A model generated the notes under the pieces. That model saw only the letters and a program-made list of their open reading frames with translations, made no database searches and was not told the DNA's origin. Positions 27,441 to 40,000 of a stretch of 64,000 nucleotides of DNA are shown piece by piece. Position 1 is the stretch's first letter, and each line of letters opens with the position of its first letter. This DNA is from Callipepla californica brunnescens (taxonomy: Eukaryota; Chordata; Aves; Galliformes; Odontophoridae). A program made the position numbers and the translations under genes. The stretch lies in the NCBI GenBank assembly GCA_023055505.1, contig JALIRH010000042.1, positions 2,178,335 through 2,242,334 on the forward strand. The letters run 5' to 3'.

Positions 27441-30340
27441 GCTGGGGAGGGATGTGAATGCGATTAGCCTTCATCAAGCGGATGAGTTCTGGGGATTAAC
27501 AATGCCACGCTTGCTTCTCGTGATGCTGAAGGGCTGAGCAGGGCGCACTGCGAGCGGAGGGACAGCTCCAGCTGAGCGGGTTGGGGTGCTGCTCTCCACC
27601 ACCCTAATCAAGCACAAAACCCCAGAGAAAAATCATCGCTGCGCTAATTCATCTAATTAATCTCCATCAGCGGTGTTTTAGACTATTTCGCACCAATCAC
27701 TGCCTCTCTTTTGACTTGCAGAGCCTCTGCCTGTTGCCTTCCTGAGAAGTGCAGCACATGAGTGTAGGAAACATTCACTATTCTTCAAATCTCTCCGACA
27801 GCGTGGAAATTTTAGGGAGGACAAAACTAACTTTGCTGACTGCACTCTGTTGATTCCCACTGTCATCCAGAGCGATGCACGACAGAGGTCTACGTTGCCA
27901 AGTTTGGTTTGGTATCAGGAATAATCAGATCACATTTCTTAAGATTTGATTTTTTTTTCCTCATTAGCTTAATTACAGAGAGAAGGAAGTTTGGAACTCT
28001 CCTTATCTTTGCTGGTTGGACTCCATAGGTGTAAAGGAAAGAGTCAGGGCTGGGTCAGAACTCCTGGGTGCGGAGCAGAGCCTGAAGGTTCCCTTCAGCT
28101 CCAGGTTTTGGAGGAATTTGCATTGTTCTGACCTCGAAACCCTCATAAAGCGTTACCTATTTGTGCCCATAATGTTGTCAAGGTGGGGATGGCACTGCTG
28201 TGACTCGGCGCTTGTGCTGTGCCAGGGCTGCACAACCAGGCATCCTTTTAACGTCAGGGAGACGAAGGCAAGAATGGCAAGAAGAGGGAGAAAAACAGCC
28301 CTGTGTTGGCTCCTCTAGGAAGGCTAAAGCTGCTTCCTGAGTGCTGAGAATGACAGCAGAAAGCAAGGGCAGCACCGAAGGCACTGGACGACTGATGGAG
28401 CTGCACCTGCAGACACAGTAAGGCAGTGGGTGGACACGCACGGAGGAGCTGCAGGAGGAAAGCAGCATGTCCTCTGCTGAAATCACTCTGCGAGGGCTGT
28501 AATTCTGGATGAAGTGCCCCTACTGAGGATGAATCACTGTCTGTGTGTGAGCATCCACCTGCCCTGCAGTGCTGGGGTCCCTGCCCCATCCCTGGGCTGT
28601 TTGCTGGGTGATGTGAGTGCAGCGGGCTGGTCGCAGGGTGACGAAGGGGATATGAAATTAAAGGCAATGATATGCAGGATAACGTGATTGCCTTGAGAGA
28701 AGTTAAAGGCAGAGATAACGAGAAGCATTTACTGCACTCCAATCCTTGGAGTTTGGGTGCTGCTGTGAGCTGTATTTAAAGGAGAAAGCTGTGATAAACC
28801 CACCTGGGCTGGGTGAGGGCTCCTCATTTCTACTCCAGCAGCACCTGCTGCCAACGTGTTACAGATCCTACAGAAGGAGCACAGCCGTAACAGGACAACA
28901 CCAGGAACAAAGTAGGAAGAAACTTGCCTGATAAAATGGAAAGTGAAGCGCACTGCAAAGTCAGTGCTCAGGGTTTGGCCTTCAGAGCCCCCCAGAAAAG
29001 CACCAAGAACCGCAGGGAGCGAGAGGGAACACGACCCTGCTGTGTGCTCTGCAAAGAAATCCACCATCGTGGTGACTCCTGACCTTGCCAGGAGGAAATC
29101 TGGGACAGAAATCGAGGCCTTGTGCTGAGCTCTCAACAGGCTCATGTTAAAACAGCAGTTATTAACCAAAGGCGCTCCAAGTCAGCATCAATCTCAGCGC
29201 TGCATAAAGCAAGGAGGTGGGCTGCCATGTGGCAGGAGGGGCTGGGAGGGCAATGTCAGCCCCAGCCCTGCACTGAGCAGTGTTTGGAGGGGTCAGAAGG
29301 AACAGTGAGACCTGGGGAGGGCATCGCATCCGTCGTGATTCCGGAGCTGGGTGTGCTCATGGGGTGATGGCCATGGGAAAGGTGAGCTGGTGGGGCTTGG
29401 GTTGTGTGTCCTCTGCTGAGAGGGGACCTGAAACACTGCTGGTTCTGCGGAGAAGCGAGGAGAAGTGTCTCAGCACATCGTCACCGAGAGGGCAAACAGG
29501 AGGCATCGTGTTTCCAGACAGAGACACAGACAGAGATGTGACACCCTAATGGTAAACACAAGCTCAGAAAGCAAATAGAGCTCAGCTGTGACAAGGCAGG
29601 AAACCCCCGGCTGGTGCCAGCAGAGAGCACTGCAGCACAGCCAATGAAAGCACTCATTTGGAGCAAAAAAAAACCCCACATCAATAAGGACTTTGAGCAC
29701 AAACAACGCAGCCAGGGCTCCCAAAGCCGTGCTCAGGGAGAGGCAGCATTCCACACTGTGCAATCCACGTATGTGCTCCTCACGAGCAGCATCTGCGAGC
29801 ATTATCTGGGCACAAACTGGGATGCTGCTCTCAGCTCTGCTGGCTCAGTGGGAAGGATACTGCTCTATCCTACGGTTTGGGGGTGGTCGTTGATTTCTCT
29901 TTTTTTTTCCTTTCTTTCCGTCAATGAAATGTCATCCGAGACGCCCTAGGAATTTAGCAGCGGGTTTCTTCTCGCTAATCGAGGTCCCGGGAGCAACCCA
30001 TTCATTTTAAAATGGCCCAGAACCACGTGACGAGCTGCTAATTAAGCTCTTCGGAACGAACCCGCCCCCAAATGTGCAGCAAAGCCGTGACCTGCAGGTC
30101 CAATTCGGCGGCTCTGAGCTGGAGGCTGAATGCCTTCGTGTTAGGAACGGATGCTTTCCAATCCAACGCAGCTGCTGCTCTGCTGCAGTCAGTGCTCCCA
30201 GCGCCCATCCTGCCCGCATGCTTTCCAAGCACTCCCCGGCCTCTCAGGTGATACGGTGCCCATTCAGGCTGAGAGCTGACTGAAAGTGCTGTCCTTTCAG
30301 GAGCTAAAGCACTCGTGACGTAGCTTTGAAGAGCGATTTA
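27441..30340. other. Intergenic DNA, nothing recognised
   Basis: No coding exon, known RNA gene or recognisable transposable element on either strand. The open frames are short and without family features. Confidence 0.55.
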
Positions 30341-30342
30341 CT

Positions 30343-30376
30343 GGGGTAGGGGGGAGGGTGGAGATGGGGGGGGGGG
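30343..30376 (+). repeat. G-quadruplex-prone G-run cluster
   Basis: Four plus-strand runs: G4 at 30343, G6 at 30349, G3 at 30356 and G11 at 30366-30376. Loops are 2, 1 and 7 bases. This meets the usual G3+N1-7 intramolecular quadruplex rule. Confidence 0.8.
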
Positions 30377-30406
30377 TTAATTACTCAGCGAACCGCAGCT
30401 CCGCGC

Positions 30407-30423
30407 GCGCCCCCTGGTGGCCA
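30407..30423 (-). promoter_or_regulatory. Near-perfect CTCF motif
   Basis: The minus strand reads TGGCCACCAGGGGGCGC, which matches the CTCF core consensus at every strong position. The motif points along the minus strand. Confidence 0.75.
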
Positions 30424-30544
30424 CCGCCGGAACTGCAGCGCCCGGATCTCGGGCCGTGTGACCGCGTGGGGACGTTCGCGTTTCCGTCCTCGTGGGGGAA
30501 AACCAAACGTGGATAGGATCGATTCCCTGGAAGAGTCACTTTTT

Positions 30545-30581
30545 CTCAGTGTTCTTTTTTTCTTTCTTTCTTTTTTTTTTA
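30545..30581. repeat. T/C-rich low-complexity tract
   Basis: A run of TTTTTTTCTTTCTTTCTTTC followed by ten T, inside the orphan CpG island. Simple polypyrimidine repeat. Confidence 0.75.
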
Positions 30582-30750
30582 AGGTGCTGAAACGTGGCCG
30601 AAAGGCTTCACCGAGAGCGCTTTGTTTTTCTTGCAAATAACCGAGGAGATAACAGCCCTGAAGGTTTCAGGTTCAGGAGGAGTCCGAGGAGATGCTTTGG
30701 GACGCGCCTCGCCCGGGATTGTGTGTTCCTGCTCAGCTTTTTCCTCCCTC

Positions 30751-33700
30751 CTGGGCCACACAGCTGCTTCGCATCACTCGCTCTGTTCTGCGATTTCAGG
30801 CGCAGGAAAAAGAAGGCAATCCCCGCACTGCCGCCCCTCTGCACTGCACTCTCAGCATCCTTTGCCATGCTCTCCCGTGGCCCTGAGCTCGAGGTAAGCT
30901 CCACGTGCCCGCACAGTACCCTCAGGATGCTCATTGCAATCCCATCACCTCGGGGTCTGCTGCCCCATAGCACAGAGCACGATGCTGGGGTACCAGCAAA
31001 GCCCCCCCAGCACAGAGCGGGGCACAGCGGGGGCTGCTTCCTTCGGCAGCACTGTTTGTTTTGGTTCCTGAGTGATGACAAGCGAGCAAACAAGATCTGC
31101 GTTTCACATCTGCTCCGGAGACTCCTCTTTTACTCCCTGTAAGTAGCCAAAACATATCAGGAGCTGGGAAGACAACGTGTCTGATGGATTTGTGCGTATT
31201 CGTTTATTTATTTTTTTTTTCATCAGCTTGCTGATGAGTTGAAGCTAGATGACAAAACATTTCCTGAGCAGTCACAGAGTCCGTCCCTCGGTGTGTGGGA
31301 GCTCCGAGCAGAGCTGATGGGGAACTGCTCCCTGCCTCAAACTGCTGCTCTGCAACCCATCCCTGTGCCCCTGGCAGTGCTCCACAGCCTTGGCTTTTCT
31401 CACCTACGTTCAAACTGTCCAGAGACGCGTGTCAGTGTATTTTCCCAAAGCCTCTCCCCTGCTTCTGTGATGTTTGGAGAAGTGTTTGTCTTCCCAGCTC
31501 CTGCTAGATGTAATTACTCAGAATATCTGTTTTCTGGCCGCTTGGTAATAGCTCCGGGACGCCTGTTGGCAGCTAACAAGGTCTGCTGTGACACGGGGAA
31601 TACATCCAAGCCTATTTAAATACTCCTTTCTCTGTTGTGTTCAAGTAGATGGCAGTTATCCTTTCGGGCACACAGACTGCCCTGCAGGTACTCTGTCATC
31701 TTCAGACACAGTGGTGCTCCTGAGCAGCACCGAATGCTTTCCCACCACCTCCTGTCACAGCTGGCAGCGTTCAGGACAGGTGACAGCATCCCATCCTCGG
31801 AGCTGGGAATTGAAGTGCTGACAAACTCGTGTAGCTGTCTTTCTTTTTCCTTTGCAAGTTCTCTGAGCAGAACAGCTGATGAAATGCATGCCCGTGCATT
31901 GACTGGAATTTTATTTTGCAGAACTGTTCCCCCAGCAAATGACACAGTGTGGCTTAGGGAGCAGCAGTGACCGTACCCACAAGTTGGGGTGCTGCAGGTG
32001 TGGCCTTCAAAGCAACCCTTTGCTGAGGGCTTTCCCTCCAGGAGCACAGTCACGACGGTGCTTTCCAGTGGCACTGAAAAGTGCCACAATTCCTAAGTAG
32101 CTGGGATTTATATTGATGGCTTTTGTACCAGAGCCACCTCCCTCCTCATAAAGCTGCGCATCGCTTTTGAGATGCCTGACAAGAGACCACCTGCCTTTCT
32201 CCTGATTTATTACCGGAGTCATCTGGTGCCATTTGATTCCTCCCAGTGTGAAATCATTCATTATTTATATTGCCAAGTACCAGAAATAGCTGTCAGGTGT
32301 CCATTCTCAGGTTGGCAACCGCGGAGAGGAAAGCAGAGTGTTGTGAGCATCCCTGCCCAAGAGCGACGTGTAAAAGACAAACTGCCCACGGGGCTGCCTC
32401 GGAAGGAGCAGAACCAGAGTGAAGTGCTGTTTCCATGTAAGAAACAGCTCCAGACCCCCAGGGCTGCGTGCAGAGAAGCAGTGTGCTGTGGGAACAGCAG
32501 AACCCTGCCCGTCTGCTCACCAGCAGCCCCAGGATCCCTCCAGGTGCTTTAATGCTTTCAGCTCAAACCCGTCTGTGCTTTCAGGGCTCTGTCTTTCAGG
32601 CTCTCCCGACTCGGAACAGCTGGTTTATTTTGCTTCCCAAATATGTTTCTTGGCTGTGATCCTCGTTTTTTGCACCTTAAAGTTTCAGTCTCCTGGTTCG
32701 TAATGATCTCGCAGCGGTGCTGTGGGCTCTCAGCATCTCTTGGGATGCTGGCTGTGGTGGTGGCAGCAAACCAGCCACTTCTGCAGACTTAATAGGAAAA
32801 CTTCACAGTCACCAGGCTCAGATTGTCTGTTTCTTGCGTGCACGTGCGTGGTTTGGTCAGTGCCACTTTCTGCATATGGAGAAAAAGGAAGGCAAAAGGC
32901 GGTGAGAGCTGTGGGGTGCACAGGGATCAGGGCCAGGAAAGCCAAGCGTGTAAGGGGAGGTGATCCTTCTGGCAAAGGAAGGCCTGCAGAGATGCAAATG
33001 AGGCTCCAATCCACCAACTGTACCAGCAAGCAGAAGCCCCACATCCTCTCCTCCCTCTCTGCATTGAGCGTTTTTAGATCCTGAGACTGTTTATTATTTG
33101 TCCCCCATCACCTGTCTGCTCTGTACTGCTGGCAGTGCAGGCTCCTGCTGCTCACTGCCTCTCCTGTGCAAATGGACTTTCAGGAGCACCACGTTTTGCT
33201 GCAGCGATGCTGAGTATTGCAGCCCATCGGCATGCTGTTAGTTTGCAAAATATTTACTCCTCCAGGCAAGGTTTCTCCTCCAAAAGGCTTTTGCTGCTGG
33301 GAGGCACCAAGGGCTGGCATGGCTTGGGCTTCACATCCTGCCCATGAAATCAGCAGTGGCTCATTGGAACATTATTAAACACAGAGGTTCAATATTTATT
33401 TGTTGCCCTCCCTGTGCTCACTTCTCTCCTTTTCTTTTTTTTTTTTTTTTTTTTTTGCAAAGGAAGGAAGAGAAAATCAGTCCGTTTTCCCAAGGCCACA
33501 GAATTTCTCAGATATCCATTTCAAGGTGTTTATTGCAGCCTTTCATCCCATCCCCTGACTGCTAAGACTTTCAATTCCCTGCCTGGCAACAGATGGGATG
33601 CCAGCGTATTTTTAGCAGTTTGTTTGCTTTGATTGAACCCTTAAACATTATCCTGCTTTTAAGTCCTTGAATTGCCCTGGGGGCTGACAGAGAGAGGCTG

Positions 33701-36700
33701 AACTCTGCACAAAGACATGCAGCTTCCTCTCCCAGCTGTACTGCAGCGACTGTTCCTCTTCTTCAGGGAGACCAGCAGTGTGCTGTGGCCATTAGCTGGC
33801 ATGCTGAGCCATGAGTTACTCCTACTTTGCAGAAAGAAAGCAGCGAGTCCACCTGTGCCACGTGAAGAGCTGGATGAGAGCATCAGGTTTCCTTCCTCCT
33901 TGGTGGCTCTGACAAAGGCCCTGTGCTCATGCTTTTATTCTGGGAAAGCAGCGTGTACAAATCTCATTTCTGTCTGAAGCAGGACTCACCTGGAGAAGGG
34001 AAATGAAAGGGGGGAGATGAGTGAATCCATCCTGCTTGCATCCCAGTGCCCGCGTGCTGCCGCGAGCAAAGCCCCTTTCTGCAGAGATGCTGAAATGCAA
34101 TTTTGCATCAAAATGAGAATATCCCTCTGTGCGGGAATCTTATTACGTATTTGGAGCAAATTACAGCAGAAGGAGGGGGGGGAGGAGGCACACTGAGATG
34201 TTCACACAACACCGGAGTGCTGCGCTGGGGTCTGGCTGAGAAACGAACCGCTTTTATTACAGATACCTTAATCCTGCCCTCCTCCCATCCACTTGTTCAG
34301 CTCTTTGCTCAAGTTTACCTTTTGAGTCAGAGAGAGTTCCTTCAGACCACTCATTTATTCCCCTCTCCCCCTCCCCCAAATTGCTTTTAATAATTAAGTG
34401 TAATGGGGGAAGCTTTGATTGGATTCCTCACTCAGAAGGTTAATTAGGTGTATCTAAATAAGTTACAAAACGCATTCCTTTGGATTCCATTCCATTTCCT
34501 TCATCCAAACTAAAACGTGCCGTTCTCTGGAGGTTTCTTGTTTGAGAGCTGACTGGAGGTAATTATTCCAGATAATTAAGATCACTAAGCAAAGTAATTT
34601 AATTTTCTTCTCCACCTCTTCTTCCCTCCAAGAAATGGAGACGTCCATGCGACACTTTATCAATAAGAAGCCTTTTAGGAGGCGAAGTTGGCTAAGAAAG
34701 CTACGAAGCTAGAAGAACCTAGCACCAAGTGAAACCCAGCAGAGACATTCTGAATAGTAATGACTTCTTCCACAGAACAAACAATCCCTCGTTCCCAAAA
34801 GGTTGGTGCTGAAGTTTGTTGTTTAATTCTGCTTCCACCACCAAGGGCAGAGCAGGGACAGAGGTAGGCCCCAATTAGCTGAACTGCAATCAGCTGTGCT
34901 GGGCTGGGCACAGATGAAGGGCCCTGAAATGATGAGGTTCCATCAGTGCCACCTGAGGAAGCTCTGCTGCGTAAAGATGGCGGTGAAGGGCAAAGCTAAA
35001 CCTGTTCAGAGCATCGGAGGGCTGGAAGAGCTGAGTCGGAGAAGGGATGATGGAGGTTTGCTTTCTTTTCCTGCTTCGTTGCTGTGGTTTTTGCGTCTCT
35101 GGGTGTTTGTTTGCTGTGTGGGAGGTAGTTAGAAAAGCCTGAGAGAAAGCTGCTCTGACTTCTTGGTTGGAGTGGATAATCAGAGGAAGAGGGGATTAGT
35201 TCTCTGTCTTTTTGCAGTGCTTCTCGTGTTTGCTAGCTGTTCATTTCAAAGCTGGAGAAGGGATAGAGCCAGAAGCTCTTTCCTTTTGTGTTTGGTTTGG
35301 GGGCTGTGGGACAGGAGCCTGTCCATCAAGCTTCATTTATGTAACCAAAGAGACTGCAAAGCAAGGAGACTTCTCTTTGTTCAGTGAGGCCCTGTGTTGC
35401 TCCTGTTCCCCTCAGTCAGGTTTTGTTGTTGTTTTTCTTCTCTCGTTGTGAAGCTTTCTTCTTGTGTAGCTGTGCCCTCTGCCTCTGGGGCAGGCTGTGA
35501 GCAGTCTTCCTGTAGCTCCTGTTACATCTCAAACTGTGAGTTCAGGGAGTGCTTGGTCTCCTCAGTGCAGAACGAGTGGGTACAGAGAAGTGAAAAATAG
35601 CAGTGCTATGGCTTAAGCAACTTGAATTCAATCCCTGTCCTGAGTCTTCAGCTCCAGCTGAGTCAGAGCCCCTGGCTGCTGTACTTCTGGATCCCTGAGT
35701 CCTTGGCTTTGGGTGGGAGCCGGGCTCTGCAGCACACCTGGCTGGGAAGGAAGAATCCCTCATTGCTGGGGTGGGCTGGGTGTGCTAGGAAACGAGCTGG
35801 GCACTAAAAACACACGTGGGGAGGCATCTGTGTGTCTTACTGCTCCAAATCGCCTTAGCTCAGAGAATGTGGATTTGTTGCTCGCGTTCACTTTCTGCTG
35901 CTTCGGCTTCTCTTTTGGGAATCCCCTGGAAGCCGTTGCTGCTCATGAGGTCGTCTGTAGCATCAGGCACGCCTTGGGGAAGCAAAAGGTCTGGGAACAC
36001 TTCAGTGTCCTTTTATAGACAGGACAGAGTGCTCAGATCTCAAAGGAGGAGAGACTGCTTTTCCCCAGCAGCGAGCTTCCCACCTGCTCCCTCCCAAAGC
36101 ACTGGCTTTAGTGTTGTCTTTTTTTTTTCCTTCAGCTTTAGCCATTTTTATAATGACTGCATGCTTCTCTATTAGAGCTTCCTGTGGAGTGCTCATTATA
36201 ACTTCTGTTTTACAAGGGCCACTCGCTGAAATGCACAAACACTTGAGCAGCCTGTCAGCGCTCGGCTTTGAAGCCGGCGTGGAGTTGAATGCCATAGATC
36301 TGCTATCTTAATTAGTACAAGAGGTTACTGAGATGTTAATACCCGATCTTGCAGGGCTGACAGCACGGATTAAAGGTTGTGGAAGCAGACATCTGTAGGA
36401 CAGGAGGGTTGTGGGCACTATTGTTCCTCCTGAGCTCGAGTCAGCAGGTTGGGGTGTTGTTGGCTCTGGTGTGAGCTGGAGAGTGCATGGGTTTGTGGCT
36501 TTGGGGGTGGGGGCAGGCAGGAAGGTCTCCATCCCTTTTAATTTGATGGTATCAAATTCTCCTGAAATACTTGTGATCAACCTCGTGGCTGTGAAATGGG
36601 AGCTTTCAATGGGCTCGTTTCCATAGTGGTCCTGTTGCTGTGGGTGCAGGTGTGTGGCATGAGTCTGCACCTCTTCCTGCCGACTTGCCAGGATGGGAGC

Positions 36701-36985
36701 ACTGCCTTGGCACCTGTGTGAGGTTCACCAGGTAGCGAGCAGGAATGCACTTTTCTCACTGCTTTGGGGCAGATAGAAATGTGCTTCTGTAGCACTAGCA
36801 CTGTGAGCAGCTTGGATGGACGAAGCATCCCTACCCAAAATTCCCATTTCAGCCCCCAATTCTGCAGTAAGGTGGGGTTTTAGCTGAGTCTTCCCAGATA
36901 TCTGTATATGTCAGGTGATACTCAGCACGTCTGAAGTGGTAAGATCTTGCTGTAATTAACTTAGTGTATTTTATGATGTTTTGTG
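30751..36985. other. Intergenic DNA, no gene recognised
   Basis: No exon-like homology, RNA gene or CR1 fragment seen. It contains a T-run of about 20 bases near 33440 and an AT-rich homeodomain-type segment at about 34385-34465. Confidence 0.5.
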
Positions 36986-36989
36986 TGTC

Positions 36990-37065
36990 TCCCTGGCGTG
37001 CGGCGGAGGATCTCGGGTCGTCGATCCAGAGGTGGTGATTTATTGGGCAATTGCATATCTACACA
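36990..37065. other. Short CpG-dense tract of foreign composition
   Basis: Contains TGCGGCGGAGGATCTCGGGT followed by CGTCGATCC, then GTGATTTATTGGG, with AT-rich DNA on both sides. At least six CpGs fall within about 35 bp. It could be a fragment of an LTR or another element. I cannot name a family. Confidence 0.35.
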
Positions 37066-40000
37066 CCATCAGTCATGCTGGAAAGAGAGACTGTGATCTC
37101 ATCAGTCTGGGAGAATGAGACATGGAAGGACTTCTATCAGATGAAGGGGGGCTGATGGATGGAGGAGTCATGGAAGTGTTGATTCAAGCCAATAAATTAT
37201 CTTTCACATTAATATTGTGCAGCCAGACTCTGCACCAGTGTTAGTGTTCTCTTCCCACGATGAAGAATTGCCCTTCTGTGAAGTTCCATTTCAGTGAGGA
37301 ATGGAGTTTTGGGGCATGAAGTGATTTCTTGTGGAAATGTTAGTTCTTCCATTAAACAAAGAACCAGGTGAAATTGGTAATGCAAGAAAGACAAGGAGAA
37401 ATGGAGTGAAGCGATGGCTTAAGGGTTTGTGTGCTGGGATGGGTGTGGAGCTACCAGTGTCCATCTGAGCTGTGATGCCCTGTGGGTGTTCTGTCTCTCC
37501 AGGAAAAAAGCTGCAGTGTATCTATGGGTGCTTTAAAAGGGATGGTGGCACAGGGCATCTGCTTGGAGGTGAACTTTAGTGCAGGTTATAGGTCCGGGTG
37601 GTGACTGTGGGAAGGTGACATCAGGAGAGAAGCTTCAATGTGTTCAGCCTTGTTCTGGTCCTCGCTCAGGAGCAGTTTGCTACTTGAAAAGCCAGTGTGT
37701 CCCCTGTGATGGAGGATTTCCCTGTGCTGCTTTTTAATTTGAAGGTTGTTCTCTGTTGATAGCTGCTGTCCATTGCACCTTGGATAGGTGGTGAGGAAGA
37801 AGAGCTCTTCTGCTTGCAAAGGCACCTTCTCTTTCCTCCTGGACCCTCACCAGGGCAAGGCAGGGAGGGGGCTCATCTTAGACCAGGAGCATTTCTATTG
37901 ATGCCTTCCTCCAGAAGTCGTGAGTGAGATGGCAAATAATGATGCTGACGAAAGAGAATGTGCCACTGTGGGTGCTGCATGGCGTGTGTTCCCCGATATA
38001 CTCAAAACTTAGGGGAAGAGAAACTGAAATAAGAATATCCACGTGTGCAATCGTTCCAAACACCCGAGGATATCCCTGAGATATCTGAGAATAGCTCCGG
38101 TGCTGCGTTCTGCTTGTGCATCCCAGTGCAGATGTCACTGCTGGGGGCTGTGGGTTCTGATGTGCAGAGCAGGAGGTGTATTTTCCCCTTGTGCCCACTG
38201 GAGGTCACTGGAGCATTGTTTACCATTGTCTTTCAGAACAAAGGAATGGCAAAGCTGATCTGTCAGGAAATTAATGGGTTGTTTTTTAGAAAATGGCATA
38301 GATTTTCATATGCAAAATTGATAAAAAATAAATCTCCGAGTTACTTGCTATCCTTGCGTGTAATATGTATTTTATAAACACTTCTCATGTCCCAAGGAGA
38401 TACTGTTCTGTTCTTTACTTCATAACGTTACGAATTAACTGATAGGAACTCAAAGGCAGACTGGTTTTGCTTTGCCATCGCCTGATGGGTGCATCCACAG
38501 TGCAAAAACAAAGCTGGAGAGACATTCAAACCCAAACATTGCAGTTTGCCAATTGTTCTGTTGCACAGATGTTATTGTGTTCTGCAAGGGTCATCTAAAG
38601 CAACTCAGCTCATGCCGGGGAGGTGAGGAGCAGCTCATTCCTTCTGCCCTCGTGCAGGAGGATGCAAAACCTGAGTACAGTTTCTTGCTGTTTGCTCTGA
38701 TACTGCCCTGCCCTGGTGTGGGCTGTAGTGCTCAGAGCATCCCCTGCCCTTGCTGCTGGAGGGGAAGCAGATGCTAGGCTAACTGGATCTAATTATCAGT
38801 AATAAGAAAAGTTTGGCAACTAGTCACAGGATCAGCAATAATTGGGAACAAAGCTTCTTCTCAACCCAAGTGCGTGTGGTTGCTGTTAATGTCAGGCTGA
38901 GCGATGATTACTATTAACTAAAAGGATCCTTCTGTGCTTTTTGGGGCCACTCAAAGCCAAGAAGTACAGACTCCTGGCTTCTGGGTGAGATCAGGTTTTG
39001 TGATAGCATTGGGATTTACATTTTAGTCTTTGTATGGGAGGTGCGTTTGTGACATTGGTCAGCTCAGGGCAAGCTGTGTGCTGTTTGAAGCAGGGCAATG
39101 TGAGCAGTGCTTGGTTGGCTTGGGGTCCTGCAGTGCCTGTGGGAGCCTTTGCCATGCTCCTGTTACACTGACTTCAGAGAAGTAACGCTTGATTGTATTT
39201 AGTGAATAATTTTCTGAACCTAAATAATGGGTTCATCTTGAATTGATGATGAATGCAGGGACTTTGAGCCCAGAACACGGAGGTTTGATTAATGCATTAA
39301 AATGATGAGGTGCTTGCTTGGAATATGAATGTATATTTCCCTATCAGCTCTTGTGTTGTGCTTGGGAAATGTGTGCTGAGTTTATTTTTGCCAGTGCAGC
39401 CATTGTTTGTGGGTTCAGTTGGGCCAGGTGTGCTACTGGGCCTGGAAGTGGGGGTTTCACCTGGGTCAGGCAGAGCGATGCTGGGTGCTGGCTGTGCTGC
39501 CAGGCTCTGCAGTCACATCTTCTGCAAAAGACTGACTGCAGCAGATCTAAAAGCAGGGAGAGTGTGGTTGAGCCCTATTAGAGGAATCAAGGTTGTCCAT
39601 TTGTAAAGTTCATCAGCCTCAAAGGTGTTCAGAAGGGCCCAGGAGGATGTATGGTATCCAAGCAAGTTGGGAGTTCACATCTCAGCACCCAAATCTGAAT
39701 GTGTACTGCTCTAGAACCAGCAATTCTGCCTTGGCTTTGTTGAAAAGCTATCCTTAAATGCTTGCTTTAAAACCCTGGAGCTGTATAACTTGACTGTTTT
39801 CCCAGGAAAGCAATTAAGAATCTGTGTTAATAAGAAATAAAGTTGTTTGCGAATGTGAACGGTTTAAAAGATGCCCTGGGGAAATCACCAACAAACAGGA
39901 CACTTTGATATGGCCCTTTGCTAGCCAAGCAGCTCTACCTGTTACAGATCTGATCAATTAAAAATTACCAGGAGAAAAAGAACATATTCTTTTAATATAA

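Larger units (their letters stand above)
30385..30750. promoter_or_regulatory. Orphan CpG island
   Basis: CpG-dense block (CCGCGCGCGCC, GATCTCGGGCCG, GACGTTCGCG, GGACGCGCC) in otherwise CpG-poor DNA. It has no recognised coding gene on either side within several kb. It may be an unannotated promoter, an insulator or an enhancer. It includes the CTCF motif at 30407-30423. Confidence 0.6.

Noticed and set aside
30594..31142. 182-codon plus-strand open frame at the 30-kb island
   Set aside because: No domain, signal peptide or similarity recognised. It crosses low-complexity DNA and is matched by equally long frames on the opposite strand.
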